Of a stretch of 64,000 nt of DNA, positions 15,501 through 26,117 are shown piece after piece. Source of the stretch: Panonychus citri (lineage: Eukaryota > Arthropoda > Arachnida > Trombidiformes > Tetranychidae); NCBI RefSeq assembly GCF_014898815.1, contig NW_026515415.1, positions 41,795-105,794 on the forward strand. The letters run 5' to 3'. The first letter of the stretch is position 1. The number at the start of each line of letters is the position of its first letter. The notes under the pieces are model-generated. The model was not told the origin of the DNA and searched no databases. It saw nothing but the letters and a program-made list of their open reading frames with translations. A program made the position numbers and the translations under genes.

Positions 15501-15793
15501 CATTTCTTCAAATCAGTGAAAACACTATTTGGAACCTGGATGTGTAAAAATTTACTTACTTTGATGATATTTAAATTAGCGTGCACGGACTCTAAAGGAG
15601 AACCTGCATTTAAAACTGATTTTTGTCTCATGAGCTAATAAATTTTGAATGATTTTTCAAAAGAGAATAAAAAACCAAATACGGTGGTTTGTGTTAAAAA
15701 TAAGTATTGATAATAGTTGTCGAGAAAATTGCGGAAAAGTTTTGCAACTTACAAAGCCATTTTACGAAATTTTCAATTTAGACTTAATATATA

Positions 15794-17116
15794 CAGGGCA
15801 TAGCAACCAAATATCCCTACTTTTGACTCCTTATTGCTTGTAGGCCATTTTTCGGGTTGGATATTTTTCTTTGCAATTAAAGTCAAAAAATTCATTTACA
15901 TGCACTAACATGCGCGATTAATGCTTATTGTTTGCCTTTAGTAGATATATTAGCCTCATGATAAACTTACACCGTGATCGACATGACGACGTGATGACGT
16001 GAACACGTTTAAATGTTAATACTTTTTTTGGTTTTCACAATTAGTTGAAATTTGAAACCTAGATGAATCAAGCAATATAAAGTCATTGAATTTACTTTTT
16101 TTAGGTGAAAAAGTTATCTACTTGACAATCCTTTTAAGGTAAAATTTGGTAATCTTCCGGATAGACGATAAAATTTGTTAGAAACTAGTTTTTTCAGTCA
16201 AGCTAGTCCAGTTTTTTGCTCACTATATAAGCACAAAATGAGATATTAACAGTCATTAAATCATCTCTCACCTTCATGCAATTCTAATTTATTGAAATAA
16301 CCGATACTCCATACTCAACTGATGAAAAAAAATTTTTCGTTCTGTGTTTCCATGAGACGAAGAATTTAGCTGAAAGTCAACGTAAATATTGTGCTCAGTT
16401 CAATTCATCTGTAAAACCAAGTAAAGTTACTATTAAACGTGTTTATGATAACTTTTTATCAAGTAGCTGGATTTTTCCTCATCTTCAAGGTAATGTTGGT
16501 CATCCTGCGACTAAAACAACGGCAGAAAACATTGAACAAGTGTAAAAATTCAGGCGAAATAATCCTCAGATTTCTCTTTGACGAGCATCAGCTCAGTTGG
16601 AAATTCCGTATTCGAGCCTTCATTGGATAGTGACCAAGGAACTTTCTCTGAAACCGTATAGAATTCAGTCCATAAACCGTTGACTAGTGAGGCCAAATCA
16701 AAGCGGGTTGAATTCGCAACTAATGTTCTAAGCTTAATTGATGATTCGAAGCTCGAAGTTAATAAAATTTGGTTCTCGGACGAATGTCATTTTTGGTTAC
16801 AGGGATTTGTGAATAAACAAAATTATCGCATCTGAGGAACAGAGAAGCCACATTTTGTCATCGGAAAGCCTCTTCATCCGAAGCAAAAAGTGTATGGATG
16901 GGAATAAACGCCAAATGTACTAACGATGCTTTCTTTTTCGATACAACGGTAACATCGGACGAATACAACAAACTGTTAAAACTAAATTTGCGCCGTTCGC
17001 GTCGGATAAAGACATGATCGATGATTACATTTTTATGCAAGATGTAGCAAACTCCTCATCAAACCAGAGAATCGTTCGTAACCATACATCCAGCCTGCGT
17101 GGGCTTTTGCATTGAA
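15794..17116 (+). mobile_element. degenerate mariner-like element
   Basis: A Tc1/mariner-superfamily DNA transposon relic. The left end is placed at CAGGGCATAGCAACC, directly after a TA in TATATACAGGGC, which fits the superfamily's TA target and CAGGG-type termini. About 530 bp of leader precede the transposase remains. No matching right terminus is visible, so the 3' end is probably deleted. The left boundary is inferred from the motif only. Confidence 0.55.
16321..17116 (+). pseudogene. mariner-like transposase remnant
   Basis: This is the remains of a cut-and-paste transposase. Across several frames one can read an N-terminal helix-turn-helix part (ETKNLAESQRKYCAQFN, then NIEQV), the first catalytic Asp in the block KIWFSDECHFWLQGFVNKQ, followed by NYRI and EKPHF, then a VTSDEYNKLLK block and the second catalytic Asp in YIFMQDVAN. 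The acidic third catalytic residue and the C-terminus are missing. Several stops (for example after NIEQV) and frame breaks make it inactive. The wording around FSDECHFWLQGFVNKQ is typical of mariner-type transposases common in arthropods. Confidence 0.85.
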
Positions 17117-17455
17117 CTTCAATAAACATAAGTAGGAGCAAAGCCACCGCCTCTGGCACAAACCAACTTTGTCCCTTCCCCTCTTTTACCTGTCCTTTCT
17201 CTTTCTTTCCCTCACCTGCTCTATTCCCTCCCCCTTTCCTGATTTTATCTCTCCTTTATCATTAAATAAAAATGACCCCGATAAAATGAAAAACAAAATA
17301 ATCTTAATTATACTCCAAGCATTAGGGTACATAAATTAAATAATCTCATTTAATTTATGCACCCTAACTAATGATGATAATAAAGGAGAGGTTTAATTAA
17401 ATTATAAAAGTTTAAAAGAAAAGAAAGAAAAACTTCATTTGAGTTTTTGCTCTCT

Positions 17456-17586
17456 AAGGCAAAATACTCGAATAACAACAATAACAACAATAACAATAGC
17501 AAATAACAACAACAATATAACAACAACAATATAACAACAATAATATAACAACAACAATATAACAACAACAATATAACAACAACAAT
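17456..17586. repeat. (AAC)n/(AACAACAAT)n microsatellite
   Basis: A purine-rich triplet array, AACAACAAT with interspersed ATA, about 130 bp. The opposite strand encodes only Leu/Cys/Tyr runs, so those frames are artefacts. Confidence 0.95.
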
Positions 17587-17749
17587 TAAATTAATGTAAG
17601 AATTTTTCTCTCTCTTACTCTTTCTCTTTTACTCTCTCATTTCCTTTCTCATTGATCCTACCTACTTTATTGAAAAGATACGTAAGGATAAAACAAGATA
17701 AGATGTGATAAGATAAGATCACTTTATCTTAGTGAAGAAAAGCACAGCG

Positions 17750-18405
17750 AAATGGAGAATAAGACCACCATCTCCACGATCTTCCCGTTCAGTTGCTAAG
17801 GTTTCTAAAACTACAAAATAAGATCCAGTTCCATCAACATCAAGACCCTCTCGCTCAGAAGATCGTTTCCTCCATCTGTTTCACGTGATTTATCAGAGTC
17901 AAGCACATCATCGAGCACACCAATCAATCTCTTTGCTTCACAAAAACTAAAGCAGCATGTTGAATCAAGGCACATCTTGTTCAGTACCCCAGTGAAAATG
18001 AAATTTCTTATTTTGAAGATGATGGTAAAGTTATCGCTCTTGAAAAATATGAGCTAGCATTTCATTATGCCGATAGCATTGTGAATTTCGATAGAAAATA
18101 GGGCAGAGAAGTTACTCTTTTGCAACATCCAGTATTATTTAAATGTCTGTATTGCGATAGACCAATGAATAACATGAAAAATTTGGCTCAACATGTTGCT
18201 GCAATACCTCATCACGGTAGAAGCAAAAAAACCATGAAACGTTTGGATTGTAAAGGTCGACGTTAAGCTGAGAAACTATCATCAAAAATTCCCGCTGACC
18301 ATGAAGGTCCACAAATGGTTTCATGGGCAGAAATTGTATTCCAAGAAGTGGTAACATTATCTGCTGAAATGTTAAAAAAGCTAATTCAAAAACTATTTTT
18401 TTAAT
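17750..18405 (+). pseudogene. C2H2-type protein fragment
   Basis: A broken reading frame with the segment ALEKYELAFHYADSIVNFD, then a finger-like block KCLYCDRPMNNMKNLAQHV with histidines about 12 residues after the second cysteine, then a charged tail that ends before 18405. Two in-frame stops lie near 18100 and 18266. I do not recognise the family. It lies just upstream of the polymerase wreck and in the same orientation, so it may belong to the same element; that is inference. Confidence 0.4.
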
Positions 18406-19017
18406 CATTATTCAAGATTTCAAATGTCCTTGTTGCAGTTATCAAAGTATTAATTTAGGAAACTATCTCTCACACAACTGTCCATGTATAGATAATTGTA
18501 AAAAATGGGATTTCATTTCAACAGTTCAGAGACCAATAAAAAAACAAAAAAAGAAAGTAAACAATGTTCATCATGTAAAAAACGTTTTCATCTTCAATCT
18601 CGATTAAATAACCACAAATGTAGAGGACGATCATTATTAACTTGTCTACAATCACCTACTGAGAACATCATCAATGACTTTATTCTTCATAAACAGGCTT
18701 ATAATGGAATGATTCAATATTATAAGTGCGTGATCAGTGAAGTAGATATTGATGAAGTTGAACGAAAATATGGTGATTAACTTGAAGATCTTCTCAATTC
18801 TCTTCGCAATGAACTTGGAAGTGTAGTTTGAGATATTTATTTACATACACAGTTGAGTAAATTATCGAGTCAGCAAGTTGATACTATAGTTTCCGATTTA
18901 CAAATAGACCATTATATCAAGGTGATGATTTATCTGATGGGATAAATCAATGTTTCAATGAAATGCGTGAAATCTGTGATCAATTCACTGAAAAGGGAAG
19001 TGGATTCTGGATAGAAT

Positions 19018-19312
19018 TGTAACAAAAATTATTGATTATTAGTTTGCTGTTTGTCGTCTGAGACGTTACCATGATGATGACCATGATATTCATGGTCATC
19101 AATGATTGTCACGATATTTTATCGATTAGTAGATAATTAGAATGTTTTAGAAGGTGATCATGATACTGATCATGATCACCTTCGGTATTATTGTAATACA
19201 TTGTATTCATTCATTGTAACTATTCAGTCCCACTTCCCTCTTCCCTTAGACAACATTAAAGTTTAAGTTTATATTTAAAGTTAAGAGTTTTGTATTATCT
19301 TATACTAAATTG
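19018..19312 (+). repeat. solo LTR of the 54.9-kb family
   Basis: Starts TGTAACAAAAATTATTGATT and follows the 5' LTR at 54931 over its length, including both internal palindromes (19076-19100 and 19150-19183) and the conserved TTAGACAACATTAAAG block near 19245. It is diverged from that copy by substitutions and small indels. No internal sequence follows, so it is a solo LTR inserted into the polymerase pseudogene. The 3' end is approximate. Confidence 0.85.
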
Positions 19313-20205
19313 TGATAAGTTTATCGACCTCACAAAGGCGGGTGTTCATCTCATACTCTCTATCAAAATTAAAATCTAAAAAATGTTTAATTGATTTGAA
19401 AACTGATACGGATTGCTTCATGTTTTTAGTTCTTGCTTGTCCACATCCTGTCTCTAAAAATCCACAGAGAATCAGAAGTTATGATCTATGCATCAATCTT
19501 TATGATTTTTATTCTGTCGAGGCATTGTTGACCTCAAACAATTTGATCAATTTGAAAAAGTTAATCATGTTTCACTATTTTAAAAGATGAACAATACTAT
19601 CCAATATCATCATTTCAACGTCTTTTATCTTCTAAAAAAGCTTATCAAAGACATCATTGTCAAAGATGTTTGATCGGTTTTCGTCAAGAAAAACTTATAA
19701 ATCATATTGTTGATTGTAACCAATATGAACCACAAAGAATAATCATGCCAAAAGATCAGGATTTCCATCATTTATAATGAAAAAATCACATAAAAAGGAA
19801 GAAAACATCCTTTTGTCATATACGCTGATATTGAGTGCTTTTCAATACCTACTGATGATCCAACAAAACCATTCAAAAATGAGCCATGTAGTTATGTTTA
19901 TGTTGTTGTACTTTTGTTGATATACTTTTCAAAAACTTTTCCCATGGGATAGATATAGTTGGTGATTTTCTACGTGAGATTCGTGATCTAGCGGACCCAC
20001 TCGATAATGTTTTGAAAGAAAACCATTGAACATGTCACCCGAGGATGAAAATGATTTTCAAACTTCAAACTACTGTATTATCTGTAATGATTATTTATAT
20101 CAACAAACAAAGGTTCGAGATCACTGTCATCTAACTGGAGTTTACAGAGGTGCTGCTCATTGACTGTAATCTTAAGCGAGCATTACCTTCTCGAATTCCG
20201 GTTTT

Positions 20206-21309
20206 GGCTATAATCTAGAATAGCCCCACCCTCCGATCTTCTCCAAACTTTTTCTAAGTATAGGTCTCTATATGAGTGTCATACATGTGCATGGATTTTG
20301 TGCGGAAACTTTTAGTTCAGAAGATACAGCTAGCTAAAAGTCGATTTTTGCATAGAGGCTTATGGAGTAATAGGAAGTTTCATAGAATCATAAAGGATGA
20401 CGCTGGAGAAATAATTTTTCTAGCAAATATATTTGATATTGCCAGCACTATATAGACTAAATTATGGACCTCTAGCTGCATTGGATCAGTACAATATCTG
20501 GCTTCAAAGTTGGATTTTCAAAGAAATCAGATGTAACCAATGAACCATACATCGGATTCTTGTAATATTTAGTGCAGATGATTGTCAAGGTCAAATATAG
20601 TAGTCAAGGTCATTTCAAGGTTAAAGTAATAATTTTACTTTTTGACTGTTTTGGCTCAATTCTAATGGGAATTTCACTTCCCAATGCAAAACTTTTGTCC
20701 ACTCATTACATGTACGAATGAATGTTAGCTTTGAAATTATCTATTAAGTTCATGTGGTGAAGTAGAACTGAATTACGCTTAGACAAGATGCTCGCGAAGG
20801 AAAATGAAAATTTTTTGACCCCTCCCCACCCCTAAATGGGCGTGGTCGATGCGAACCATTTGAAAACAGTCAAAAAGTAAAATTATTACTTTAACCTTGA
20901 AATGACCTTGACTACTATATTTGACCTTGACAATCATCTGCACTAAATATTACAAGAATCCGATGTATGGTTCATTGGTTACATCTGATTTCTTTGAAAA
21001 TCCAACTTTGAAGCCAGATATTGTACTGATCCAATGCAGCTAGAGGTCCATAATTTAGTCTATATAGTGCTGGCAATATCAAATATATTTGCTAGAAAAA
21101 TTATTTCTCCAGCGTCATCCTTTATGATTCTATGAAACTTCCTATTACTCCATAAGCCTCTATGCAAAAATCGACTTTTAGCTAGCTGTATCTTCTGAAC
21201 TAAAAGTTTCCGCACAAAATCCATGCACATGTATGACACTCATATAGAGACCTATACTTAGAAAAAGTTTGGAGAAGATCGGAGGGTGGGGCTATTCTAG
21301 AGTCTTACC
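20206..21309. mobile_element. long-arm hairpin (foldback) element
   Basis: Two nearly perfect inverted arms, about 20214-20652 and 20866-21301 (roughly 435 bp each), flank a 213-bp spacer. The arm tips read TCTAGAATAGCCCCACCCTC and its reverse complement. CCGGTTTT occurs immediately outside on both sides (20198-20205 and 21310-21317). It is a probable 8-bp target duplication, and removing one copy plus the element leaves the polymerase frame contiguous across the site. No transposase is encoded, so it is non-autonomous. An 8-bp duplication would suit a hAT-type mobiliser, but the tips are not classical hAT. The spacer has a GC-rich patch with GGGCGTGG near 20839. Confidence 0.85.
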
Positions 21310-22514
21310 CCGGTTTTTTTTCACAACCTCAAAATTTTTGATGTTCATATTATTATTAAAAATATTGTTGAAAATATTTTTATTAGTAGATTACTATAAT
21401 CCCATCATCTCTTGAAAAGTATATTGGTTTTTTATTGGTAGATTCGCTTTTCTTGATTCATCGGCTTTTTTACCAGTGAGCCTTGACACTCTGAGCAGTA
21501 ATTTATCAATTGATTATAAACTTCTTTTCCTGAGACAAGAATGGCCTAACGTGGATTTATCGGAAGTTTTGAAAAAAGCAACTTTACCTTAAGAGTATAT
21601 TTCATCAATCGAAATGATCGGGCATGATGAACATGATGACTATCCTCTAGCTCCTCATAAACTCAAAATTGAAAATAATATGTTGCGTCCATATGCAAAA
21701 CGAATCGAAAACGAATTGACAAATTACAAGATAAAGGTCATCGATCGGTATCCAGTGAGAAGTTGGTAGAGACATTTCTCAAGAGAGAAAAATATGTTGT
21801 TTTTGGTCCTAAGCTCAATTTTTACATAGATAAGGGATTGAAAGTTACCAAAATGCATCAGATTCTCAAGTTCGCATCTCAAAACTGGCTTCAAGATTAT
21901 GTTGATCTCTGTACAACTAAACGTCAACAAGCTAAGGACCCATTTACATCTTCACTTTATAAATTCTTTGCTAATTGAATTAAAATCTGATGATTTGAAT
22001 GAGGATATGTTCAAGGTCAAACATGTAATGGATTTTAGTGATTTACCTGAGGACCATCTTTTACACTTGGATGAGCATAAAAAAGAGATTGGTTTTCTCA
22101 AAGATGTAAATTTGGTATTTCTGTTGATTTCATCGTTGTATTTAATTGTTGTATTTTTCACAATCTTAATTTTAAGATGGAGTTTTACACTAATAGTTAT
22201 TAACCGGACTCTCGATGGAACCTCCAAAATGAAAACATGATATGATTAAACTTAATATTTCATAAGTTAGTTGTATTCAATTCTGGTATATGTTAAACGT
22301 CTTAATGACTAAAGTTAAACCCCTCAGAATGAACTGTGTTGACATGGATGCAATTTCGCTTTTATACTAAAAATGAAATACAAAGTTGCTAATTCGTGAC
22401 ATTTGATAGTTGGATGGCAAGTTGGGAAGTTGGCAAAAACGAACTAATTGATTAAGCATTTGACAATTTCAGTTGAAGTTGGAAGTTGAAGGTGACATTC
22501 AGTTATTTTTCAAG

Positions 22515-23211
22515 TGGTGATGAATCCGTGCCTGAAAAACAAAGAAAAACTCAAAAAGGAAACGATCAGATCGAGACGATGAACAGGATGAACAAGGTGA
22601 TCTGAAAATCTTCTTATCATCAGCTCTTGCTCGTGCACAAGCAGATAACTTATTGACGAACTTTAATAGCGTCGATGAAATACTCGCGGACAATCATTCA
22701 TTTTCATTATCTACCGACCTTGTCATCAGCTCTTTCGCTTATATTTTCGGGCTTCTCAATAAGCATGAGGGAAGGTATGCCGATGATGGTCAACCAATTG
22801 CAACGTAAGTTGCAAAACTGTAGCTGAAGAATCTTGCCAATTAATTACTCTATTTTTTTAATTCACAGTGCTGACGACCTCAACTACATCTGGCTCGAAA
22901 GAAAGAAAAAATTTCAAATAATCAATGTCCGAAGCATGAATTCGATAAATATAACGACTTTGAAGCGAAAATGCTCCACTCAGGTCTCTCGAGATGACGA
23001 CGGAAATTTCTTTTGCCAATTCTAAAGATGTATCTGCAATAAAGAATTGAAATCAAAGGATCGTGACGAAGTCGTGGCCCATATTCAAAAAACCAACTTC
23101 AGTTTAGTGTGTTCTGGTTGCAATGGGGCGTTTAAATCGATGACCAACCTTAAACGCCATTACACTTCGGAATGCATCACAGAGGAGTTGATTGCGTTGT
23201 TAGCTGAATAA
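22515..23211 (+). pseudogene. spliced zinc-finger protein pseudogene
   Basis: An unrecognised protein with a convincing intron (GTAAGT at 22805 to TTCACAG at 22868, 64 bp) that joins two open exons in phase. Exon 1 begins after a pyrimidine tract ending in AG near 22514 and reads SGDESVPEKQRK, then, after a one-base shift in an A run near 22555, RSDRDDEQDEQGDL and the helical-looking FLSSALARAQADNLLTNF. Exon 2 starts ADDLNYIWLERKKKFQ and ends in two Cys clusters: FFCQF, stop, RCICNKELK, and a finger-like CSGCNGAFKSMTNLKRHY. One stop (23023-23025) and one shift are the only defects. The exon is clearly less AT-rich than its surroundings. It could be a host gene copy or part of a transposon. 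Confidence 0.55.
22805..22868 (+). other. intron of zinc-finger pseudogene
   Basis: Donor GTAAGT, acceptor TTTTTTTAATTCACAG, 64 bp. The reading frame continues without change through the junction (codons for Thr-Ala-Asp). This is one of the best splice-site pairs in the window and gives an idea of intron size in this genome. Confidence 0.7.
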
Positions 23212-23397
23212 TACCGTACTTACCGAAAACCATAAATCAATGACTTCATTACTTAATTTTAATTTTAACTAATTTCTCGCCATTTATGGTTGTCAATCGG
23301 GAATTAATTGTTAGGGATTAGGTCTCAAAGGCATGTTAATTGTAAACAATAAAAAAACATAATAATTTAGTCTAATTTGATTAGTGATTAGTTAATC

Positions 23398-24805
23398 CAG
23401 TTTCCGAGTAAAAATTTACATTGAGTTTTTTTGTCAAAAGTTTAAAGACAAGCGCTTAATTGGGACTAATTGTGAAGGTAAGGGTCTAATTAGAGTTTCT
23501 AATTGTTGATTCAGTTTGTGTTACTAAATTTGACTAGTTTTCTGTTGTGATAGCTGATCCAGAGAGATGCCTAAGGCCAAACAATTGACAGATTCCGAAA
23601 GAGACCAAATTGACCTTTTAGCTCGATTACATCCTGAATTGTCTCAAACAAAAATCGCAGAATCGATTCGAAGATCGCGTCAGGTCATTTCTGCTTATTT
23701 AAAAAGTCCAGAAACTCATGGAAAGAAAAAGAGAACGGGAAGGCCAAAGGTAACTACACAAAGAGATGATCGAGCGATCGTAAATTTGGCCTCAAAAGAT
23801 AAAAAAAGTTGTTCTCATATAAAAAAGAATTGGATCCAAACATTAGTATTTCGACAATAAATAGAAGGCTAAAAAGTGACCCAAATATAAAATTTACTAA
23901 ACATAAATCGAAGCCGATTCTTTCAGCTGATCATAAGAAAAAGCGACTAGAATTTGCATTGAAAATGGTTTCCGTTCCTCGATCTCATTGGGACTCGATA
24001 ATATTTTCTGACGAGAAAAAATGTAAACTTGATGGACCTAATGGACTAAGATGCTTTTGGTATGATCTCAGAAAAGAAAAGTCAGTTTTTTCTAAATGAC
24101 ATTCGGGAGGTGGAGGGGTAATAGTTTGGGCTGGGTTTTCGTTGAACGAAACGACCGATATTGCTTTTTTAAGCCAAAAATGACCTCTACAGATTATCAA
24201 GATATTCTCGCCGAATATCTTTTACCAGTTGCACCGTTAATTACAAACGGCGACTACCTTTTTATGCAAGATGCCCGCACCGATATATCGTTCGAACGCA
24301 ACGAAATCGTGGCTTGAGGCCAATGTTGTAAAAACTTTTGCTTGGCCAGCCTTATCCCCGGACCTTAACCCTATTGAAAACCTCTGGGGCTGGTTAACTA
24401 GAAAAGTTTAGGAAAATGGCTGTCAATACAATTCAATTACCGATTTGAAAGCGGAAATAATAAAAAAGTAGTCTGAGGTCACATTAGAGCTCATAGAAAG
24501 TTTGATTTCATCGATTAAAAACCGTATGGTCAAGGTTATTCAAGCTCGAGGAGGTTCAATTGATTATTGAATAACTTAACAACAATTAACTTAATTGTCT
24601 CTAAACTTTTGACGAGTTTGATTCAATGTAATTAAAATAATTAGTTAATTAATTTATGTCCATCTACCTAATTTATTTGTTTGTTTTTAATTATTCATAC
24701 TATCGATTGCGACTTTTAATTTTTTGAAAAAATTTTGACTTAATCACATTCAGAACTCTAATTACAATCAATTGATTGTTCTCCTTAAACTTTTGCCGAG
24801 GACTG
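23398..24805 (+). mobile_element. Tc1-like element with repeated ends
   Basis: A Tc1/mariner element around the transposase pseudogene. On the right there are two inverted copies of the end motif: inner TTGTCTCTAAACTTTTGAC (24595-24613) and outer CTCCTTAAACTTTTGCCGAG (24781-24800), followed by GACTG and TA (24806-24807). On the left the inner copy is TTGTCAAAAGTTTAAAGACA (23431-23450), and a weaker outer copy begins CAGTTTCCGAGTAAAAATTT (23398). The left repeats are only about 35 bp apart, against about 184 bp on the right, so the left end has probably lost sequence. The left boundary is uncertain. Confidence 0.65.
23567..24570 (+). pseudogene. Tc1-like transposase pseudogene
   Basis: This is a DDE transposase that would cut and paste its element at TA sites. 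ATG at 23567 starts MPKAKQLTDSERDQIDLLA, a helix-turn-helix with QTKIAESIRRSRQVISAYL and the GRPK hinge typical of Tc1. The first catalytic Asp is in SIIFSDEKKCKLDGPNG (about 24000), the second in YLFMQDA (about 24265), and the glutamate in SPDLNPIENLWGW (about 24357), the DD34E arrangement. The length to the stop at 24570 is normal for Tc1 (about 335 codons). Breaks: a shift in an A run near 23805, a TGA near 24097, another shift near 24178, a one-base gain near 24275, and stops near 24410 and 24470. It is inactive as written. Confidence 0.92.
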
Positions 24806-25063
24806 TATTATCAATTATTTGCATTTATCTTACCTTTCTGAATTTGTATTTCTTACAATAATTACTTAAAAATAAAGTTAATATCTTTCTGGCTACAGTT
24901 TTGGCAAAAGTAGTGATAAGATAGTGAGCAATTAATCAAAAATCGCGCAATAGGTAAGGACTGAGATCCGATAATCTAGATCTCAGATCCAGATAATTTG
25001 TCCTTGTTTATTGATATTGTTTATTTAATTTTTGTTAAATTGTTATTCTTTCATCTAGTAAAA

Positions 25064-26117
25064 ATGTTGCAATTTTCATGCAAAAGTGATCGTTTTTCCA
25101 TAAGTAAGTATCATTTTCGTCTCTGGCTCTCGTCTTTGCGGCTCTGTGATTCAACAATTGAAATTAATTAGTACTCATTTTTTATCTATTCAGGTTTCAC
25201 TCACGACACTGACAGATCACCTTCACAAAAATTGTTAAGCAAGGAAGTGGATGTAGTGAGACCAGAATCATCCTCAGAATCATTTCGATCTTCTTCTCCT
25301 ATCGAATCACCTTTTGCAAAAACATCAAATACTGATGTTTTTTCAAGAATTGCCATTGTCTCAAGCTAATCAACTCAGTGGTACGACAGGACAAGTTTAC
25401 AATCGAGTTGAGAAAAAATATGGTCGCCGTAATTTTCTTTACCTTAGGATTCAGCGAGATTTGTTGACTATTTTTGCGAAGAAAGAGTCCAATCTTATAT
25501 CGCAGTTCCAATGTGGCCGAAGAGATATTCTGGTGAATGTTTGCTAAATAATCAACCAAGCTAAAACTACGACCATAGGAGCAATAAACATTCACACCAC
25601 CGAACCAACAAAGTCCGCTAAGGCTGCAGTTTTAACTACAGTCTACACAATAATTGAACGTTTGCTGTCTGGTGGTTTGGATGCCGACAACAAGGAACAT
25701 CAACCTGTCGATACAGTAGTCTTGAGCGGTGATCTCAACATCGACAACATTTATTATGGAGGTGACAACAGGAATATTGTGAACATGCGGCTATTTTATA
25801 TTCTAAAAAAGACAGGTATAAGGCCAATCCGGACTAACCACACTTATGTTTCGCCCTCCGGGAAATGTCATGTATATGATTACTTGGCGACATCATCCAA
25901 CATTGTTGTGTCGGAAAATTTTGAATTCGATATGGATGAATCAGACCACGCGCCAGTTGGAGTTTTATTTTTTGAAACTGAGGTAAGTATCTACAGGAAT
26001 TTCGAAAATAAAGACAAGTCATTCCAAGATTTATTAGACGCTAAAAGATCTGAATTGGAAGCACTATCTCATCAATATCTTGTCAATTTTTGCTCAGAAA
26101 ATTGTGAAAAAAATTAA
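25064..26117 (+). pseudogene. spliced endonuclease/exonuclease/phosphatase-like ORF
   Basis: A reading frame with ATG at 25064, an intron at 25104-25193, and a serine-rich segment (RPESSSESFRSSSPIESPF). After a one-base shift in a T run near 25338 comes VEKKYGRRNFLYLRIQRDLL. A TAA near 25545 is followed in the same frame by the C-terminal half of an EEP fold: VVLSGDLNIDNIYYGG (the GDLN motif), the central TYVSPSGKCHVYDYLA and the terminal MDESDHAPVGVLFF with the catalytic SDH. EEP domains nick DNA or remove phosphates and are used by many retroelements. No reverse transcriptase follows, so this is either a host-derived gene or a fragment of an unknown element. An AATAAA lies near 26172. Confidence 0.6.
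25104..25193 (+). other. intron in the EEP-like ORF
   Basis: Donor ATAA/GTAAGTATC and acceptor TTTTTTATCTATTCAG, 90 bp. Joining the exons keeps an open frame on both sides. Presence of an intron argues against a simple retrotransposed LINE fragment. Confidence 0.55.

Larger units (their letters stand above)
8762..15793. other. gene-poor, microsatellite-rich region
   Basis: No supported gene. The region contains the longest dinucleotide arrays of the left half, listed separately, and many AT-rich stretches with AATTAATT-type words from 12.5 to 14.5 kb. Reading frames over the arrays only encode serine-leucine or arginine-glutamate runs and are artefacts. Confidence 0.6.
18418..22240 (+). pseudogene. 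Polinton/Maverick-type DNA polymerase B wreck
   Basis: Remains of a protein-primed family B DNA polymerase of the kind found in Polinton/Maverick elements and adintovirus-like endogenous copies; the family copies the element's DNA. Blocks in order: cysteine/histidine finger CSSCKKRFHLQSRLNNHKC (about 18562), a second finger region CQRCLIGFRQEK (about 19655), the exonuclease I motif region FVIYADIECF (about 19815), an HNH-like block ending VRDHCHLTGVYRGAAH (about 20107), then after a long insertion the C-terminal blocks DDYPLAPHKLKIENNM (about 21640), KYVVFGPKLNFYIDKGLKVT (about 21790) and DLPEDHLLHLDEHKKEIG (about 22040). Much of the palm, including the main catalytic motifs, is not visible, so there is an internal deletion. 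Multiple stops and shifts and two inserted elements (solo LTR, hairpin element) show it is dead. Assignment to Polinton rather than another PolB element rests on block order. Confidence 0.8.

Noticed and set aside
17368..17571. Minus-strand Cys/Tyr/Leu-rich frame
   Set aside because: A translation of the AAC/ATA triplet array.
23985..24200. Minus-strand frame of 71 codons with a proline run
   Set aside because: Antisense shadow of the 23.6-kb transposase.
25299..25595. Minus-strand frame of 98 codons
   Set aside because: Antisense of the EEP-like ORF, which has motifs and an intron on the plus strand.
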